Assembly: GCA_944548615.1 (NCBI GenBank)
Contig: OX155965.1
Coordinates: forward strand, 16,906,815-16,970,814
Length of the DNA: 64,000 nucleotides
Direction of reading: 5' to 3'
From: Micropterix aruncella
Taxonomy: Eukaryota; Arthropoda; Insecta; Lepidoptera; Micropterigidae
Shown one piece after another: positions 26,330-37,430 of the stretch; the stretch's first letter is position 1; each line of letters begins with the position of its first letter. A program made the position numbers and the translations under genes. A model generated the notes under the pieces. The model did no database searches and was not told the DNA's origin. It was given only the letters and a program-made list of their open reading frames with translations.

Positions 26330-27152
26330 TTGGATATTACAATTTTATCTGTCAGCTTCGATGAGTGTTTCACTGTGAAAGTCATTAGGGCATTCCCGGA
26401 AAACACACCGGAAATAAAACTTAAAACGTGGGAACTTGGACATATGCATGCCCTCTCACTCCTTTATAAAGTCCTAAATAGTCCCATAGCACCTCCTTAC
26501 CTTAAAGACCTCTTTCTCCCGTTAGGAAGTCATGGTGTTCCACTCAGGTCAAGTCAGGACAACACCATAGCAATTCCACTACATCAGTCTTCTTTTTTCA
26601 CTAACTCATTTAGCGTCCATTCTGCTCGACTTTGGAACCAGCTTCCGCATGCTATTCGTCATACCACATCCTTGCCCTGTTTCAAGGCGTTACTGAAAAA
26701 ACATTTTCTCCCTCAAAATATCAACTAAGAACCAACCCTCCCCCTATCCCCTCCCCCCTTCCCCCTTTCGTTGGGTTGTTGACTGAATAGAAGCATAAGA
26801 ACTTTGTAATATCTATCATTTTATATAAGCAGTTATTTTTATTATTATTTATCTGTAGTTTCTATGTATTTATTATTATAATATACATATACTATATTAT
26901 AAATTATATTTTTTATGTATGTATGTATATTTGGATGTATGTATATGTATATTTATGTGTATATGTTTATGTATGTGAGCTGTATTGATACTTTTATTTA
27001 ATATTACACGATTGGCTGTAAGAAATCGTGAAACGATAAGCCCGCCGTTTGTCAAAATAGAATTTAAGTTTTCTTTACCCATGTAATTTTTTTTTTGTTA
27101 GTACAATAAAGGTATTTTTCATTTCATTTCATTTCATTTCATTTAATTTCAT
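26330..27152 (+). pseudogene. LINE ORF2 C-terminal remnant with (ATTTC)n tail
   Basis: A frame to 26728 encodes LSLLYKVLNSPIAPPYLKDLF, a Ser-rich stretch, then SFSVHSARLWNQLPHAIR and LPCFKALLKKHFLP, the standard C-terminal blocks of CR1/Jockey-like ORF2. About 390 bp of 3' UTR follow, then AATAAAGGTATTTTTC and a tail of ATTTC repeats (27118-27150). The 5' part is truncated. The final frame is intact but cannot work alone. Confidence 0.8.
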
Positions 27153-27279
27153 TACATATGGGTGCTAGGAGCATGCCAGGGGTGCGGACTAAACGTCCAA
27201 CACTGAGGGTCCCATTAGTAACCTTAATTTAAACGAAATTAACATATTCATATCACACGAATACACACACACACACGGT

Positions 27280-27732
27280 GTGTGTAGTTGACAACGGGCG
27301 AACCCGTCACATCAGGAAGTTTTAACGATTAGTAGTTCTATCTCCCGTGAAGTGAGCGCAGAAGACTTGGACATACCAGTCCATCGTCAAGCTCCGCCAC
27401 ATGCCCGTAAGAGGCCAACGCCTTAACCGCGAAATAACTAGGTGTGTTACCCAGCGAGCTTACACTCACGCCCTTACTTCCAATTGCGACCAGATTACTC
27501 CGGTCCCTCGATTGGTTACGAGTTCGAGGTCGCTTGCGCGGTCCTCTCCCTTACGAAGTGGTGAAACGGTAGTATACCGAATCTATCGCGGACCACAGCA
27601 TCCTTTGCCCGGCTGTTCATCCAGGATCGGGTAGCCGATAGTCGTTTCAAGAGCAGTCGCCGTAAGGTCCACAACCACCCCGCTCTATATAAACAGTACT
27701 GCTGCCAGACTCCCCCGACTGTTAGTCAGAGT
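27280..27732 (+). repeat. Self-nesting repeat unit, copy 5: arm (left part of the interrupted host unit)
   Basis: This complete arm runs from GTGTAGTTGACAACGGGCG to the junction ACTGTTAGTCAGAGT. It is interrupted at the junction by copy 6; its core resumes at 28406. The last 13 bp (27720-27732, TGTTAGTCAGAGT) are duplicated at 28406-28418. Confidence 0.85.
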
Positions 27733-28405
27733 TAATTCGGGAGCTAATGGGCCCATGATGAGGTGGCCACGATGACCCATGTGTTCAGGGTCGGTCACAC
27801 TCACGGATCAAAACCCATCCGATGGCCTCCACGCATGGGGTGCGAACCTGGGTAGGACACTGGGTCAACCAGTCTCCCCTGGGAATCAAACCTCTGGCGC
27901 TCCTGGACGGTCTGCGCACCGAGCGGCGCAAGCCAATCGACTGTGCTCTCCGACTAACAGTCGGGGGAGTCTGGGAACTGTATTGTTTCCTACAGAGCGG
28001 GGGTGATTGCCTACCTTACGGCGACTGCTCTTGAAATGACCATTGGCCATCCGATCCCGGTTCAGAGTCGGGCAAAGGACGCCTTGGTCCGCGATAGATT
28101 CGGTGCACACCGTCTCACCGCTTCGTTAGGGAGAGGACCGCGCAAGCGACCTCGAACTCGGAACCAATCGAGAGACCGGAGAAATCTGGTCACAATTGGA
28201 AGCAAGGGCGCGAGGGTCGGCCCGCCAGGTAACATTACTGGCTATCTCGCGGTAAAGGCGTTGGCTTCTTGCGGGTTGTGACGTAGCTGGACGTTGGATT
28301 TGTTCTGTCCAAAGTCTTCTACGTTCACTGCAGGGCGACAGAACGAGAAAATCGTTAAAACGTCCTGTGGTGACGGGCTCGCCCGTTGTAGTTGACACCG
28401 CAAGT
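27733..28405 (-). mobile_element. Self-nesting repeat unit, copy 6: complete inverted insertion
   Basis: This is a complete unit of about 673 bp on the minus strand: 5' end CTTGCGGTGTCAACTAC (complement of about 28387-28403), arm, core, and 3' end GGGCCCATTAGCTCCCGAAT (complement of about 27734-27753). It sits exactly at the arm/core junction of copy 5 and is flanked by a perfect 13-bp duplication. It is the best-defined unit in the window. It codes for no recognised protein. A tRNA-like B-box resemblance (GGTTCGA-type words) is too weak to name a promoter. Size, defined ends and target duplication suggest a non-autonomous retroposon, though this is inferred. Confidence 0.82.
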
Positions 28406-28636
28406 TGTTAGTCAGAGTGCGCGATCGATTGGCTTATGCCGCACGGTGCGCAGACCGTCCAGGAGCGCCAGAAGGTTGATTCCTAAGGGAAACTATCCCT
28501 AAGGCCAGAGTCCTGCCCGGGCTCGCACTTCATGCGTGGAGGCCGCCGGATGGGTGTTGACCCGTGAGTGTGACCAACCCTGAACAAAATGGGTCTTCGT
28601 GGCCAAATCAGCAAGGGCCCATTAGCTCCCATTTCT
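28406..28636 (+). repeat. Self-nesting repeat unit, copy 5: core (right part)
   Basis: This continues copy 5 after the inserted copy 6. It begins TGTTAGTCAGAGT, runs through GCACGGTGCGCAGACCGTCC, and ends GCAAGGGCCCATTAGCTCCC. Confidence 0.85.
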
Positions 28637-29217
28637 GTAAGTCGTGTTTTTTATTCGTTTTAATATATTTACGTTTTTGTTTGTGTATTTGGTGGTTGAA
28701 TCAAGTTACCGTAAAAATTGCAATCGCCACTTATACGATAGTAAACATTTGTGGAGAGTTTAATCTTCTATTGTCGCAGATATTGAGGCGTAAAGAGCAC
28801 CATAAAAAAATCATAATCACGATACACAACCCGGAAAGGGTAAACGGGCACAAAAATAAAACCTTACTTCAAACATCTTTCCCTATCCCGCACCGCCCAC
28901 GCGAGACACCGATAGTAGGTAATATTTGTATAACTGGGGGAAAGGAGGGGTTTATGCTGACGACACTGTTTGTGCGGGCTTTTGAATATTAGCATATCTA
29001 AATCTCACCCCGGGCGATTTCCTTTGAGAAATCCTTCAGGCTGGTGTGTATATTATTATAATATAAATAGGCGCGTTATACGCGTTGAGAAATATTCTCG
29101 GGTGGAACAATAGATGGAGATGAATGAAGGAGGAACAAGGAAGTTCGCGGCCTCTGTGCGTATACAGGTTGTGAATTCCCAGAGGATCATTTTTAAGGTT
29201 AGGTTATCCCGAATGAT
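28637..29217. other. Unassigned sequence
   Basis: An open frame (28564-28992) crosses the unit border and has no recognisable domain. Nothing else was recognised. Confidence 0.35.
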
Positions 29218-29880
29218 TTAGTAGTAGTAGTAGTAGTAGTAAACGGAGAGGGGGGGGGGGGATTGTATTCTACCCTTGATGAGATCAAAGTTCAAACTGT
29301 AATATTTCCAAAAACCCTGCAAGGGTATAGAACTTACAATTAATACATACAGTATTTATAACTCTTATTTTGATCGTATATCTGGCAAAAAGAAAAATAT
29401 TATTACATTAGAAATCTGAATGCCAATAAACTATACAAAAATAACCATTACATTGTATAAATATTAAAACAACAATTAAAATGATTATTAAAAAATATCT
29501 AAAACAGAATTAAGAAATATCTAAAACAGAAATACCAAATCCACGACAGTTAATAAAAAAAATGTATAGAATATAAAGACAATCAATTCAATAATCTTGC
29601 AGAAAAATAAAAATATCAATAATTAAAAAGTAAAAATATAAAAATAAATGCAGTATTCCTAAACCATTTTACAAAATCAATGAATAAATTGTCTACAAAA
29701 TGAAATGTTAAAAATGAGATTAAAATAAAAAGTCAAAAAAATACAATAAATTTAAATCGCCTATTGTGTATATAAAAATTTTTGAAAGTGTCACCTGGAT
29801 CTATAAGATCTTTTGTAACTACCCACTTTGTGGTTGGGTAATGGTCTGCTAGTAGCCCGGTACTGCTTACCAATCACTAT
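29218..29880 (-). pseudogene. LINE 3' end with (TAG)n tail, split by an insertion
   Basis: Its plus-strand start (TAG)n plus AAACGGAG, and its far end CACCTGGATC ... TTTTGTAACTACCCACTTTG, match the LINE at 51008-51466. Between them here are about 510 bp of AT-rich sequence (about 29279-29788) that the other copy lacks. Confidence 0.65.
29279..29788. mobile_element. AT-rich insertion in a LINE 3' end
   Basis: This is absent from the related copy, where CCCTTGATG joins TCACCTGG directly. It is very A-rich with no coding trace. No convincing flanking duplication is visible, so its type is unknown. Confidence 0.5.
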
Positions 29881-30294
29881 GATTATTCGGCGCATAATAA
29901 AAAAACAGTAATAATGCCATAACTATCACAATCAATTTTACGAAAAATATGTAGAATAAAATCATCATAAACAACGACATTCTTTTTAATTCCCGACTTT
30001 CTTATCATCACTCAATGAATGCAATTCAGTTATCTCCAGATGAATTGGCACTTCATCGGATCTCTTAATATAATTCCGCAGCATAATCTGAATACTAATG
30101 GGCTCTTGATTGGTCAATCCCTAGAGGTTATCCCTGCTTATCTCAGCAGGCCAGGAAGGGCAAATGGCTTTATACCCACTTAGGATTTTAGGTTCTTGAT
30201 GACTTTTCTGTAATTAAATATTTAAACACTACAGGGATTTTTCAGAAAAATTAATAGAAAACGATAATATACGAAATAATATACTATAGATACT

Positions 30295-30740
30295 ATAGAT
30301 ACGAAATACGATAGCGCCCAAACGGTTTATCCGATTGAGCTGAAATTTAGCATGCAGGCATCATTTGGTCATGGCACAAATTTAAAAGCAATTGTGGTTG
30401 AAACCGGTAGACCACTCTAGTAAAATATCAATCTCGAAATATTGGACTTAGCGACTTCAAATTTGGTACAAAAATGCCTTCTTAGGCCGAAATCACATTG
30501 TAAAATTTCGGTTGGAATATCTTATCAAATATTAACACCGAGAAGCCCGAGGATGGCCGAGAAACGAACCGCGCCGCTCAAGGCCGTTGTGTAATGGAAC
30601 CCAAACTAGTTCGTTCGCCGGAGAGAGGGCGGCCATGGATTTTATTCATGAAATCAATAAACAGATGAAATTAGTCCTTGGCTACTTGCCGGAAAGTCTT
30701 GGGGTGACACAACTGATTTTTAAATCAATCTTTCAATAGC
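30295..30740 (+). repeat. Dispersed repeat G, copy 1
   Basis: It carries GATAGCGCCCAAACGGTTTA, GAAATATTGGACTTAGCGAC and, near the end, GAAAGTCTTGGGGTGACACA. The same blocks recur inverted at 40350-40905, and the first ones also at 34210-34640. Non-coding; family unnamed. Confidence 0.65.
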
Positions 30741-30889
30741 CTCAATAAAAAAAAAAGTTTGGTAGTGATAAAAATGACATAGCGTTTGAAATGGCTTCGT
30801 AAGGGTCTTTTGAAACTGCATGTGCAAGATTCTGTTCATACGGTAAATGGTCTGTTATTACAAGCGTCCCGCTGATATGTCAAAGTAAT

Positions 30890-31290
30890 TCAAAAAAAGG
30901 AGCAGGTTATTAATTCGGTTGTATCTTTTTTTTATGTTTCTTACCCCAAAACTCTGCTATTTATGAACCGATTTGGATATTCAAAAGAATATACTTACAG
31001 ATTGGTCCCATTTTTATCAAATTCCTGTTCTGATGATGGGATACATGAGGAATTGAGGAAACTCCTCAAATATTATCATATGAGATTAAAAATTTACATG
31101 TTGGTTGAATTCCGATGACCATTCATTTATTTTTATGGTAAGCATGACCTGGTTCTACTCCCTGGGTTGTCTCCCGACGAGGGAACTCCTCAACGGTCAA
31201 TAGCACAGACCCCAAATTTTATATACTCATTCAGTTATGATTCCGTTCTAAATTTTATCATGACATGGCTGCTACACCCAGGGATGTAAT
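30890..31290 (+). repeat. 119-bp-unit repeat, copy A (single unit)
   Basis: It starts AAAAGGAGCAGGTTATTAATTCGG, a start I associate with a common lepidopteran dispersed repeat. It passes through ATGGTAAGCATGACCTGGTT and contains one tandem unit (CTCCCGACGAGGGAACTCCT). The inverted match at 60650-61115 covers the same span. Confidence 0.7.
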
Positions 31291-31837
31291 ATAGTTTTGT
31301 TACGATTTATTGTAATTAGGTAACATTAATAGCGTAATCCATTTATTTGTAAGGATCGACCCCAATTGTATCTTTTTCCATATTCACTTTTCCATACATT
31401 GTGCTGTTAGTTTCTACACCTCCTCAGAGAACGTGGTCGTATCTTTTATTCGCACTAAGTTCCACGAGTCGCATTTACGAGCTTGTCTGCCATTAGGAAT
31501 TGCAAACTCTTGGTTTACGACGTTAGGTAAGAGAAAATTTCCATTGACCCTTTTACAGCTGCGACAATTTATAACAGCCGCTCCGACAAAAGCGAATAAA
31601 GAAGCTCGCCATTATGAAAACGTCCTGAATTTTCCTTAATTGCGCTACCGCGGCACCGCGGTTAATGGCATAAATACATTTCACGATTACGAGACACATT
31701 AAACTTAATTTAGCAAATGTGGGTACAAGAATACCAACGACATTACAATTGAAGGCAAATACAATTGTTGTTGCATTTCTGGGGTTACGTGGTCATTTTA
31801 AAGAGTTCGTTGTAAAAAAAATATTGTACGTTGGAAG
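31291..31837. other. Unassigned AT-rich sequence
   Basis: The open frame at 31433-31639 has no recognised domain. Confidence 0.35.
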
Positions 31838-31945
31838 GTGTCGATTACAATGGGCGAGTCCGTCACCCCAGGATGGTATAACAATATGTGATCGTCCTTT
31901 AAGACTAGAATGAGCGTAGAAGACTTGGAGACGTATGCACTCTAC
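31838..31945 (+). repeat. Self-nesting repeat unit, copy 7 (5' terminal fragment)
   Basis: This is the first 108 bp or so of the arm (GGTGTCGATTACAATGGGCG ... GCGTAGAAGACTTGG). It stops abruptly where another unit starts. Confidence 0.65.
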
Positions 31946-32595
31946 TAGAGTTGTCAACTACAAGGGGCGAGCCGTTCGTTCTATCTCCCTGGAGTGAGCG
32001 CAGAAGACTTGGACAGAACAGTCCACCGTCTAGCTCCGCCACAAATCCGTAAGAGGCCAATGCCTTAACCGCGAGGTAGCCGGGAGTGTTACCCAGCGGT
32101 CTTACACTCACGCCCTTACTTCCAATTGCGACCAGACTACTCCAGTCTCTCGATTGGTTACGAGATCGAGGTCGCTTGCGCGATCCTCTCCCTTACGAAG
32201 CAGTGAAACGGTGTATACCGAATCTATCGCGGACCATGGCATCCTTTGCCCGGCTGTTCACCCAGGATCGGGTAGCCGACAGTCGTTTCACGAGCAGTCG
32301 CCGTAAGGTCCGCAACCACCCCCGCTCTATAGGAAACAGTACTGCTTCCAGACTCCCCCGACTGTTAGTCAGAGTGTGTAATCGATTGGCCAATGCCGCA
32401 CGGTGCGCTGACCGTCCAGGAGCGCCAGAAGGTTAATTCCTAGGGGAAACTAACCTTAAGGCCAGAGTCCTACCCAGGCTCGCACTTCATACGTGGAGGC
32501 CGTCGGATGGATGTTGACCCGTCAGTGTGACCAACCCTGAACAGAATGGGTCTTCGTGGCCAACTCAGCAAGGGCCCCTTAGCTCCCTATACTAT
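31946..32595 (+). repeat. Self-nesting repeat unit, copy 8 (arm plus core)
   Basis: It starts AGAGTTGTCAACTACAAGGG, keeps an uninterrupted junction motif GACTGTTAGTCAGAGTGTG (32360-32378), and ends CCCCTTAGCTCCC near 32587. A small deletion removes part of the first 60 bp. It shows the unit layout with an empty target site. Confidence 0.8.
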
Positions 32596-33155
32596 CCAGC
32601 TGCGCCAAATGGCCCGCGAGAATGCAACACCAAACCGCGTGGCGCAAGACAAAACCCGACGTACATCCACGCGCCCTCGCCACCGGTTGTGGCCGGATTT
32701 CTCCGCCCCCCCCCCCCCCACGACTGGTTACAGGATCGGGGTTGCTTGCGCGGCCCTTTTCTGCGCGTCCTCTCTATCAGTAATTCGGTATCTACCGAAA
32801 TTTATCGCAGATAACGGTGTCCTTTGCCCAACTGTTCACACGGGATCGGGTGGCCGATTCGTCATTTCAAGAGCGGCTGACACCTCCGCTCTATAGGAAA
32901 CGAAGCCATTTCCAGACAACCCCGGTTATCAGTCGGAGTGCACAATCGATTGGCTAACGCCGCACGGTACGCAAACCATACAGGAGCGCCCGGAGCTTGA
33001 CTCCTACGGGATACTGACCCGCAGGCCAGCGTCCTACCCTGGCTCTCCCTTCTGCGTCGAGGCCGCCGGATGGGTGTTGACCCGTGCGTTTGACCGACCC
33101 TATACAACTGGGTCTTAGTAGCCAAACTGCAACAGGGTCCATTGGCTCCCCGTCG
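32596..33155 (+). repeat. Self-nesting repeat unit, copy 9 (divergent arm plus core)
   Basis: A second, more divergent unit lies head-to-tail with copy 8. The junction motif is changed to GGTTATCAGTCGGAGTG and no insertion is present. A C-run of about 14 lies at 32706-32719. GCTACAAACTTCAC follows at 33158, shared with the flank of copy 4. Confidence 0.75.
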
Positions 33156-33200
33156 AATGCTACAAACTTCACAAGGTAAATTCATTTTATCCTATTTATA

Positions 33201-34209
33201 ATGCCAATCAACCGCAATAGTCTATGATTTTATATAACATCATTTAATGGCCTATTTAAATTATTACTTTATTTCAAGGATCCCAAAATCTAATGATTCA
33301 CTTTCAGATATTCAGTATTTTTCTTAGTAACAAGGCTTAAATTGAAGAAGTTGTAGATGATTTTTAACTCAGTTTATCATAGAGAATAATTTTCCTTGAA
33401 ATAAAAACGTATAAATTCAAAAAACACAATTTAAATATATAGGTTTAAAAAAAAATATGCATAAAATTATCCTCCAGAAGCAAAGGATTTTAGGTGCTGT
33501 TCAAAAATTAATATACAATACAATATATTTAAATATAATATGATTTACTAATGCTATTCTATATTGTGCCATGTAGGTAGAGCAAAAGTTAACGAAAGCG
33601 TCGTTAAATATGTATTATTAAAAGATGACCGTGATAACAATAGCGAACTGAGCGAGAGCTTTGTATGGCTCCTACTTCGGCGAAATGAACGTTTAATAAA
33701 ATATTAGACCGTCGATCATAATTCGTGGGCAAGATGTCGAAGGAAAAGTGACATTATATAGCGGTTACCAGCATTCACCTGTCATACCCGAACGGTGTAC
33801 CCAACATGTCATTACTGACAGCTTTATTGACGTGAATACCTAATACGAAATTGAAAATGGTAGGTATTCAGTGGTTTTCAATTTTTCTGCAGGAAAATCT
33901 ACAAAATAACTTGAATGTAATCATTTTCACTTTCACCCACTTCTTAACATTTGTTGACAATATCTTTGCAAAAAATGTTATAAAATTTTGAATATAAAAA
34001 TTTGGTTATTTTTAGTATTTTGTTTTCAGTCTTTTGATCAAGGTTTACTAAGTAATAAAGTAAACGTTTCTACTTCATTTCTTAAAAATATTCATACAGT
34101 AAAAATCTGTATATAACTTACTATCTAAAACTAACTTTAGCATCTAAAAGTTTCTCCGTTTTGAAAAGTGACATAGAATTAATTATTAACATAATTAGTT
34201 ACATTTTTA
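33201..34209. other. AT-rich stretch without recognisable gene
   Basis: No coding family or terminal repeats were recognised. Confidence 0.4.
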
Positions 34210-34640
34210 TTCATATATTTTACTTACCTGGCAAGGAAAGTATTGTGGACGCACTTCTGTGTATATGTGTGTCTGTCTGTCTGGCACAGACGCCTTCCGC
34301 TGGGATACACTGACACAGGTGTATTCCTCCACGATAGCGCCCAAACGCTTCTTCCGATTTAGCTGAAATTTGGAATGCGTTATGGCAAGAGTTGAAAAGT
34401 GGTTTAAATCTTTCCAACAGAAGCACGCCAGTCACTTCAATCTCGAAAAATTGGAGTTAGAGACTTGAAATTCTGTACACAGAAGCGTCGTGGGATCGAA
34501 ACTACTTTGTTAAATTTTAGTTAAAATTTAACAAAGTAGTTTTATACAAGCGACACAAAAAAAAACCGACATAAATTTGAATCAAATAATAACGTCGAGC
34601 CACCCGAGACTAGCCGAGAAACGAACCATATAGGAAAATA
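34210..34640 (+). repeat. Dispersed repeat G, copy 2, with a palindrome
   Basis: It shares GATAGCGCCCAAACG and GAGACTTGAAATTCTGTACAC-like blocks with 30295-30740 and 40350-40905. ACTACTTTGTTAAATTTTAG and its complement form a hairpin at about 34501-34541. Confidence 0.6.
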
Positions 34641-35189
34641 TCAATTTTAAAACCAAGACAATACTACAAGAATACTACTAGATTTGCCGGTGTGGGGGGG
34701 GGGGGGGGGAATTTTACTGTCCTGCTCAATCGCGTAACTTGACATGGTGATTTGGCATCAGTAACTGAATAATAAATAACAGATTTATAAAAGACGTCGA
34801 TAAAACAACCTGGCTGCCACAGACTGTCAACATCGACCTTCCCTTATTAGAAAATCCTATATATTCAAAAACTCCCTGAAAGACATACATTAACAGACTC
34901 CATTGCAAAATATTGTGCATAATTAATATTAGTCTCTTTATTTATACCTTAAATTCAATATTGATCTACCGATGCTTGAAACTGGGGTATTCACGATGTA
35001 ATTCGATTTGTTAGCGTCGTTGCTTCACAGCCAGTGAATGCATCGCCTGCTAACTAAGTAGGTCAAACATGAGGCATTTCCTCAAATAGAAGCTGAGCTG
35101 ACTCAATTAAATAAATACAACCGACCAAGCATTGAGATTATTGATTTAAGCTTCGGATTTAGAGTAAGTAGAAACACAGTTAACTTTAC
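34641..35189. other. Spacer with a long G-run
   Basis: A run of about 17 G occurs near 34693-34709. No gene was recognised. Confidence 0.4.
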
Positions 35190-35490
35190 AAGAGACATTG
35201 TCACAAAAATACCGTTTTTACACGACCGCCCAACAAAAAATGAGTGTAATGTGTTCAGGGTTCATCTATGCATGTTTTCCGTTTCTTTATTCCACTAGAA
35301 CTTCTAAACGCGCAAACCCATTTAGAAGCATGCGGTATTTTTGAAACCAATATGTCATCCCGTGTCATAGGGTACCTTAACTGTCAAAATATCATGTAAA
35401 TATATGTCGAAATATCCAAATCTCCAAATGTCATTAAATTAACATAAATATGTCGTGTCTAATGTCAAATAAAAGGTCTGGGTACCTTCC
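35190..35490 (+). repeat. Dispersed repeat H, copy 1
   Basis: It shares AATGTGTTCAGGGTTCAT, TTATTCCACTAGAACTTCTAAA and GTGTCATAGGGTA-type blocks with 55830-56125. Non-coding. Confidence 0.6.
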
Positions 35491-37279
35491 ACCTGACCAG
35501 TAAAGTTACGCTGACGTGCTTCAACACTGGTCTGACATCCTGCTACTTTCTATGGGGCAGATATTATTATATACAAATCGACACGGAGCGGCCATGGGAT
35601 GCCATAGGTTAGCACCCCATAGTTAGCGCACAGCCCTAAATTTCTTAAATGATTCGTAAGATTAAGTAATACAGAAAAATCGACAATAAATATTGTAGAC
35701 GGTAAAACTGAGTTGAAAATTATCTACTACATTTTTTTTGTCGGTTTAGGCTTTAGTTACTAAGAACAAAATAATTATTGTACGAAAGTTGAACATTAAC
35801 AACGCTTTTCCTCAGTAACAAAGACCTAATAAAATGTAAACTATAGTGCATTGGTTAATTATATTGCTGTATAAGAATACCTAACTACATATAATTACTA
35901 CTTTTATGTATATATATAGATGTAAAACATATGTATATGTATAGATTATATGTATAAATGTATATATGTATATATGTGTATGTATATGTGTAGATATGAT
36001 TATTTAATATTATTATGTATATTATGTTAGTAAAATAGACTAGTATATGTAATATCTGTGTAAATTTAGAGCTACCACATAAAACAATGCTACATTAAAT
36101 TACACTTAGCAACTAAAAAATAAAAAAAAAAATACATAAAAGTCTACCTTAGTACAGGCATCACTTCAGCAAGGTAGAATTTAATCTTATTAACCTAGTG
36201 TTTTAAATGTGTGTGAAATATTAATAAATAAATAAATAAAACTATTTTCAACTCAGTTACTTAATGTAGAAAAAACTGAGTTGTTTCGCCCACAAGGAGT
36301 AAACTATTCTACGTTTTCTTTAATATTACACCTCATCAGACTGTAGGTTGAATATTTTGAGGGACTTTTCATGGAAACCTCCAAAATCAAACCCTTGTCT
36401 ATGTCTACGATACCTTCGGTATCATATAGGATGGTGTACAATAGGTATAAAAAATCGTGGGTCACTAAACTCTATACGCCCAATTCAGCTACAAGGTAGT
36501 AAAACACGGATCCCTGGTTTTTTAATGTGGAGGTCATGCGTAAAGTAATGCTTTTGGACATACTGTGTATCGGAAGCCAGAGCGGAAGTCGGAGCCAGCT
36601 ATACGAGCAGATATTTATATGCCAGCACACACCATCATCCCTACCACCTATGCTCAGTGCAAAAGTCGCTCGCGAATCAAGCACGCTATCTAAGCGACGC
36701 AGAGCATTTTCCACGGGAGTTAGAAAGCGTTAATGATGGCCTTAGGAAATGGATAGGAAAATATCTTAACAATTTGTAATTTTTAGTTTTATTTTTATCG
36801 ACGACGGCTATATTGCTAGATTTGTCAATTAATTTAAATTTAGATATTTTTAGTATACGCTTATCTATTTTCATGAGCATCATATTATTGCATTGATAAT
36901 TATGACTACAGACATTGAGCTCTTTTTTTGATCATCAATTTTGATTATTAGATTATTTTCTATTTATCAATGGTTTTCAAACCAATTATAACTTACTAAA
37001 ATTAATTTATATTGCCACAACTATATGACGATAGTTAATATTCTTTAATTAATTACATTATTTAAAATTTTAGAGGCAAAGGCGCATCCAAGTGTAGGAA
37101 AGCCTACGACCTTGAGAAAAACGACTATAACTTGTAAACCACTATACGGATCATAAAAAAAATAAATGATCCTGTAAAATGATCGCATTGAAATTTGAAA
37201 TATAAAACGCATCTTAGCGTTGGTAAGCGTCTAACCCCAAATGGTTAACTCACATGTAAAGCTGTTATATACGTCTTAA
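35491..37279. other. AT-rich stretch with irregular TA/TG repeats
   Basis: 35905-36000 is an irregular (TATG)n/(TA)n patch. AAATAAATAAATAAAA occurs at about 36226-36240. Open frames at 36348-36733 on both strands show no recognised domain. Confidence 0.4.
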
Positions 37280-37430
37280 ATAAAGGAAAGAACCACTGGA
37301 TGCAGTTTTTCCCATTAGTCTATACACAGAACAATTATTTTATTTTTCCACAAGATTCAGCAAGTCATCGAAATAAGAAGAACCCCGAATATCAATAGAG
37401 ACGGAGGTTTCAAATTTACGTGAAACTTTG
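37280..37430 (+). pseudogene. Penelope-like element remnant (endonuclease C-terminus)
   Basis: A decayed trace reads (V)IEIRRTPNINRDGGFKF at 37368-37420, parallel to IREAIEIRRTPNFNRDDGYKL of the better copy at 45480-45880. The preceding GAACCACTGGATGCAGTTTT also matches that copy. The frame is broken. Confidence 0.6.

Noticed and set aside
27460..27545. Possible tRNA-like B box (GAGTTCGAGGTCGC) in the unit arm
   Set aside because: Similar words occur by chance and no matching A box or cloverleaf could be drawn, so I do not call a Pol III promoter.
27401..28398. Several open frames of 60-100 aa in the repeat units (also at 161, 6289, 14241 and 32086)
   Set aside because: The same regions are open in several frames on both strands and are interrupted in sister copies, which fits GC-rich non-coding repeat sequence.
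27733..28405. Foldback DNA transposon as the explanation of the palindromic repeats
   Set aside because: The 13-bp duplication surrounds the inverted unit itself, and other units occur singly or in direct tandem. Nested insertion explains the structure better.
28564..28992. 142-aa open frame after a repeat unit
   Set aside because: It starts inside the unit core and runs into AT-rich DNA. No domain was recognised.
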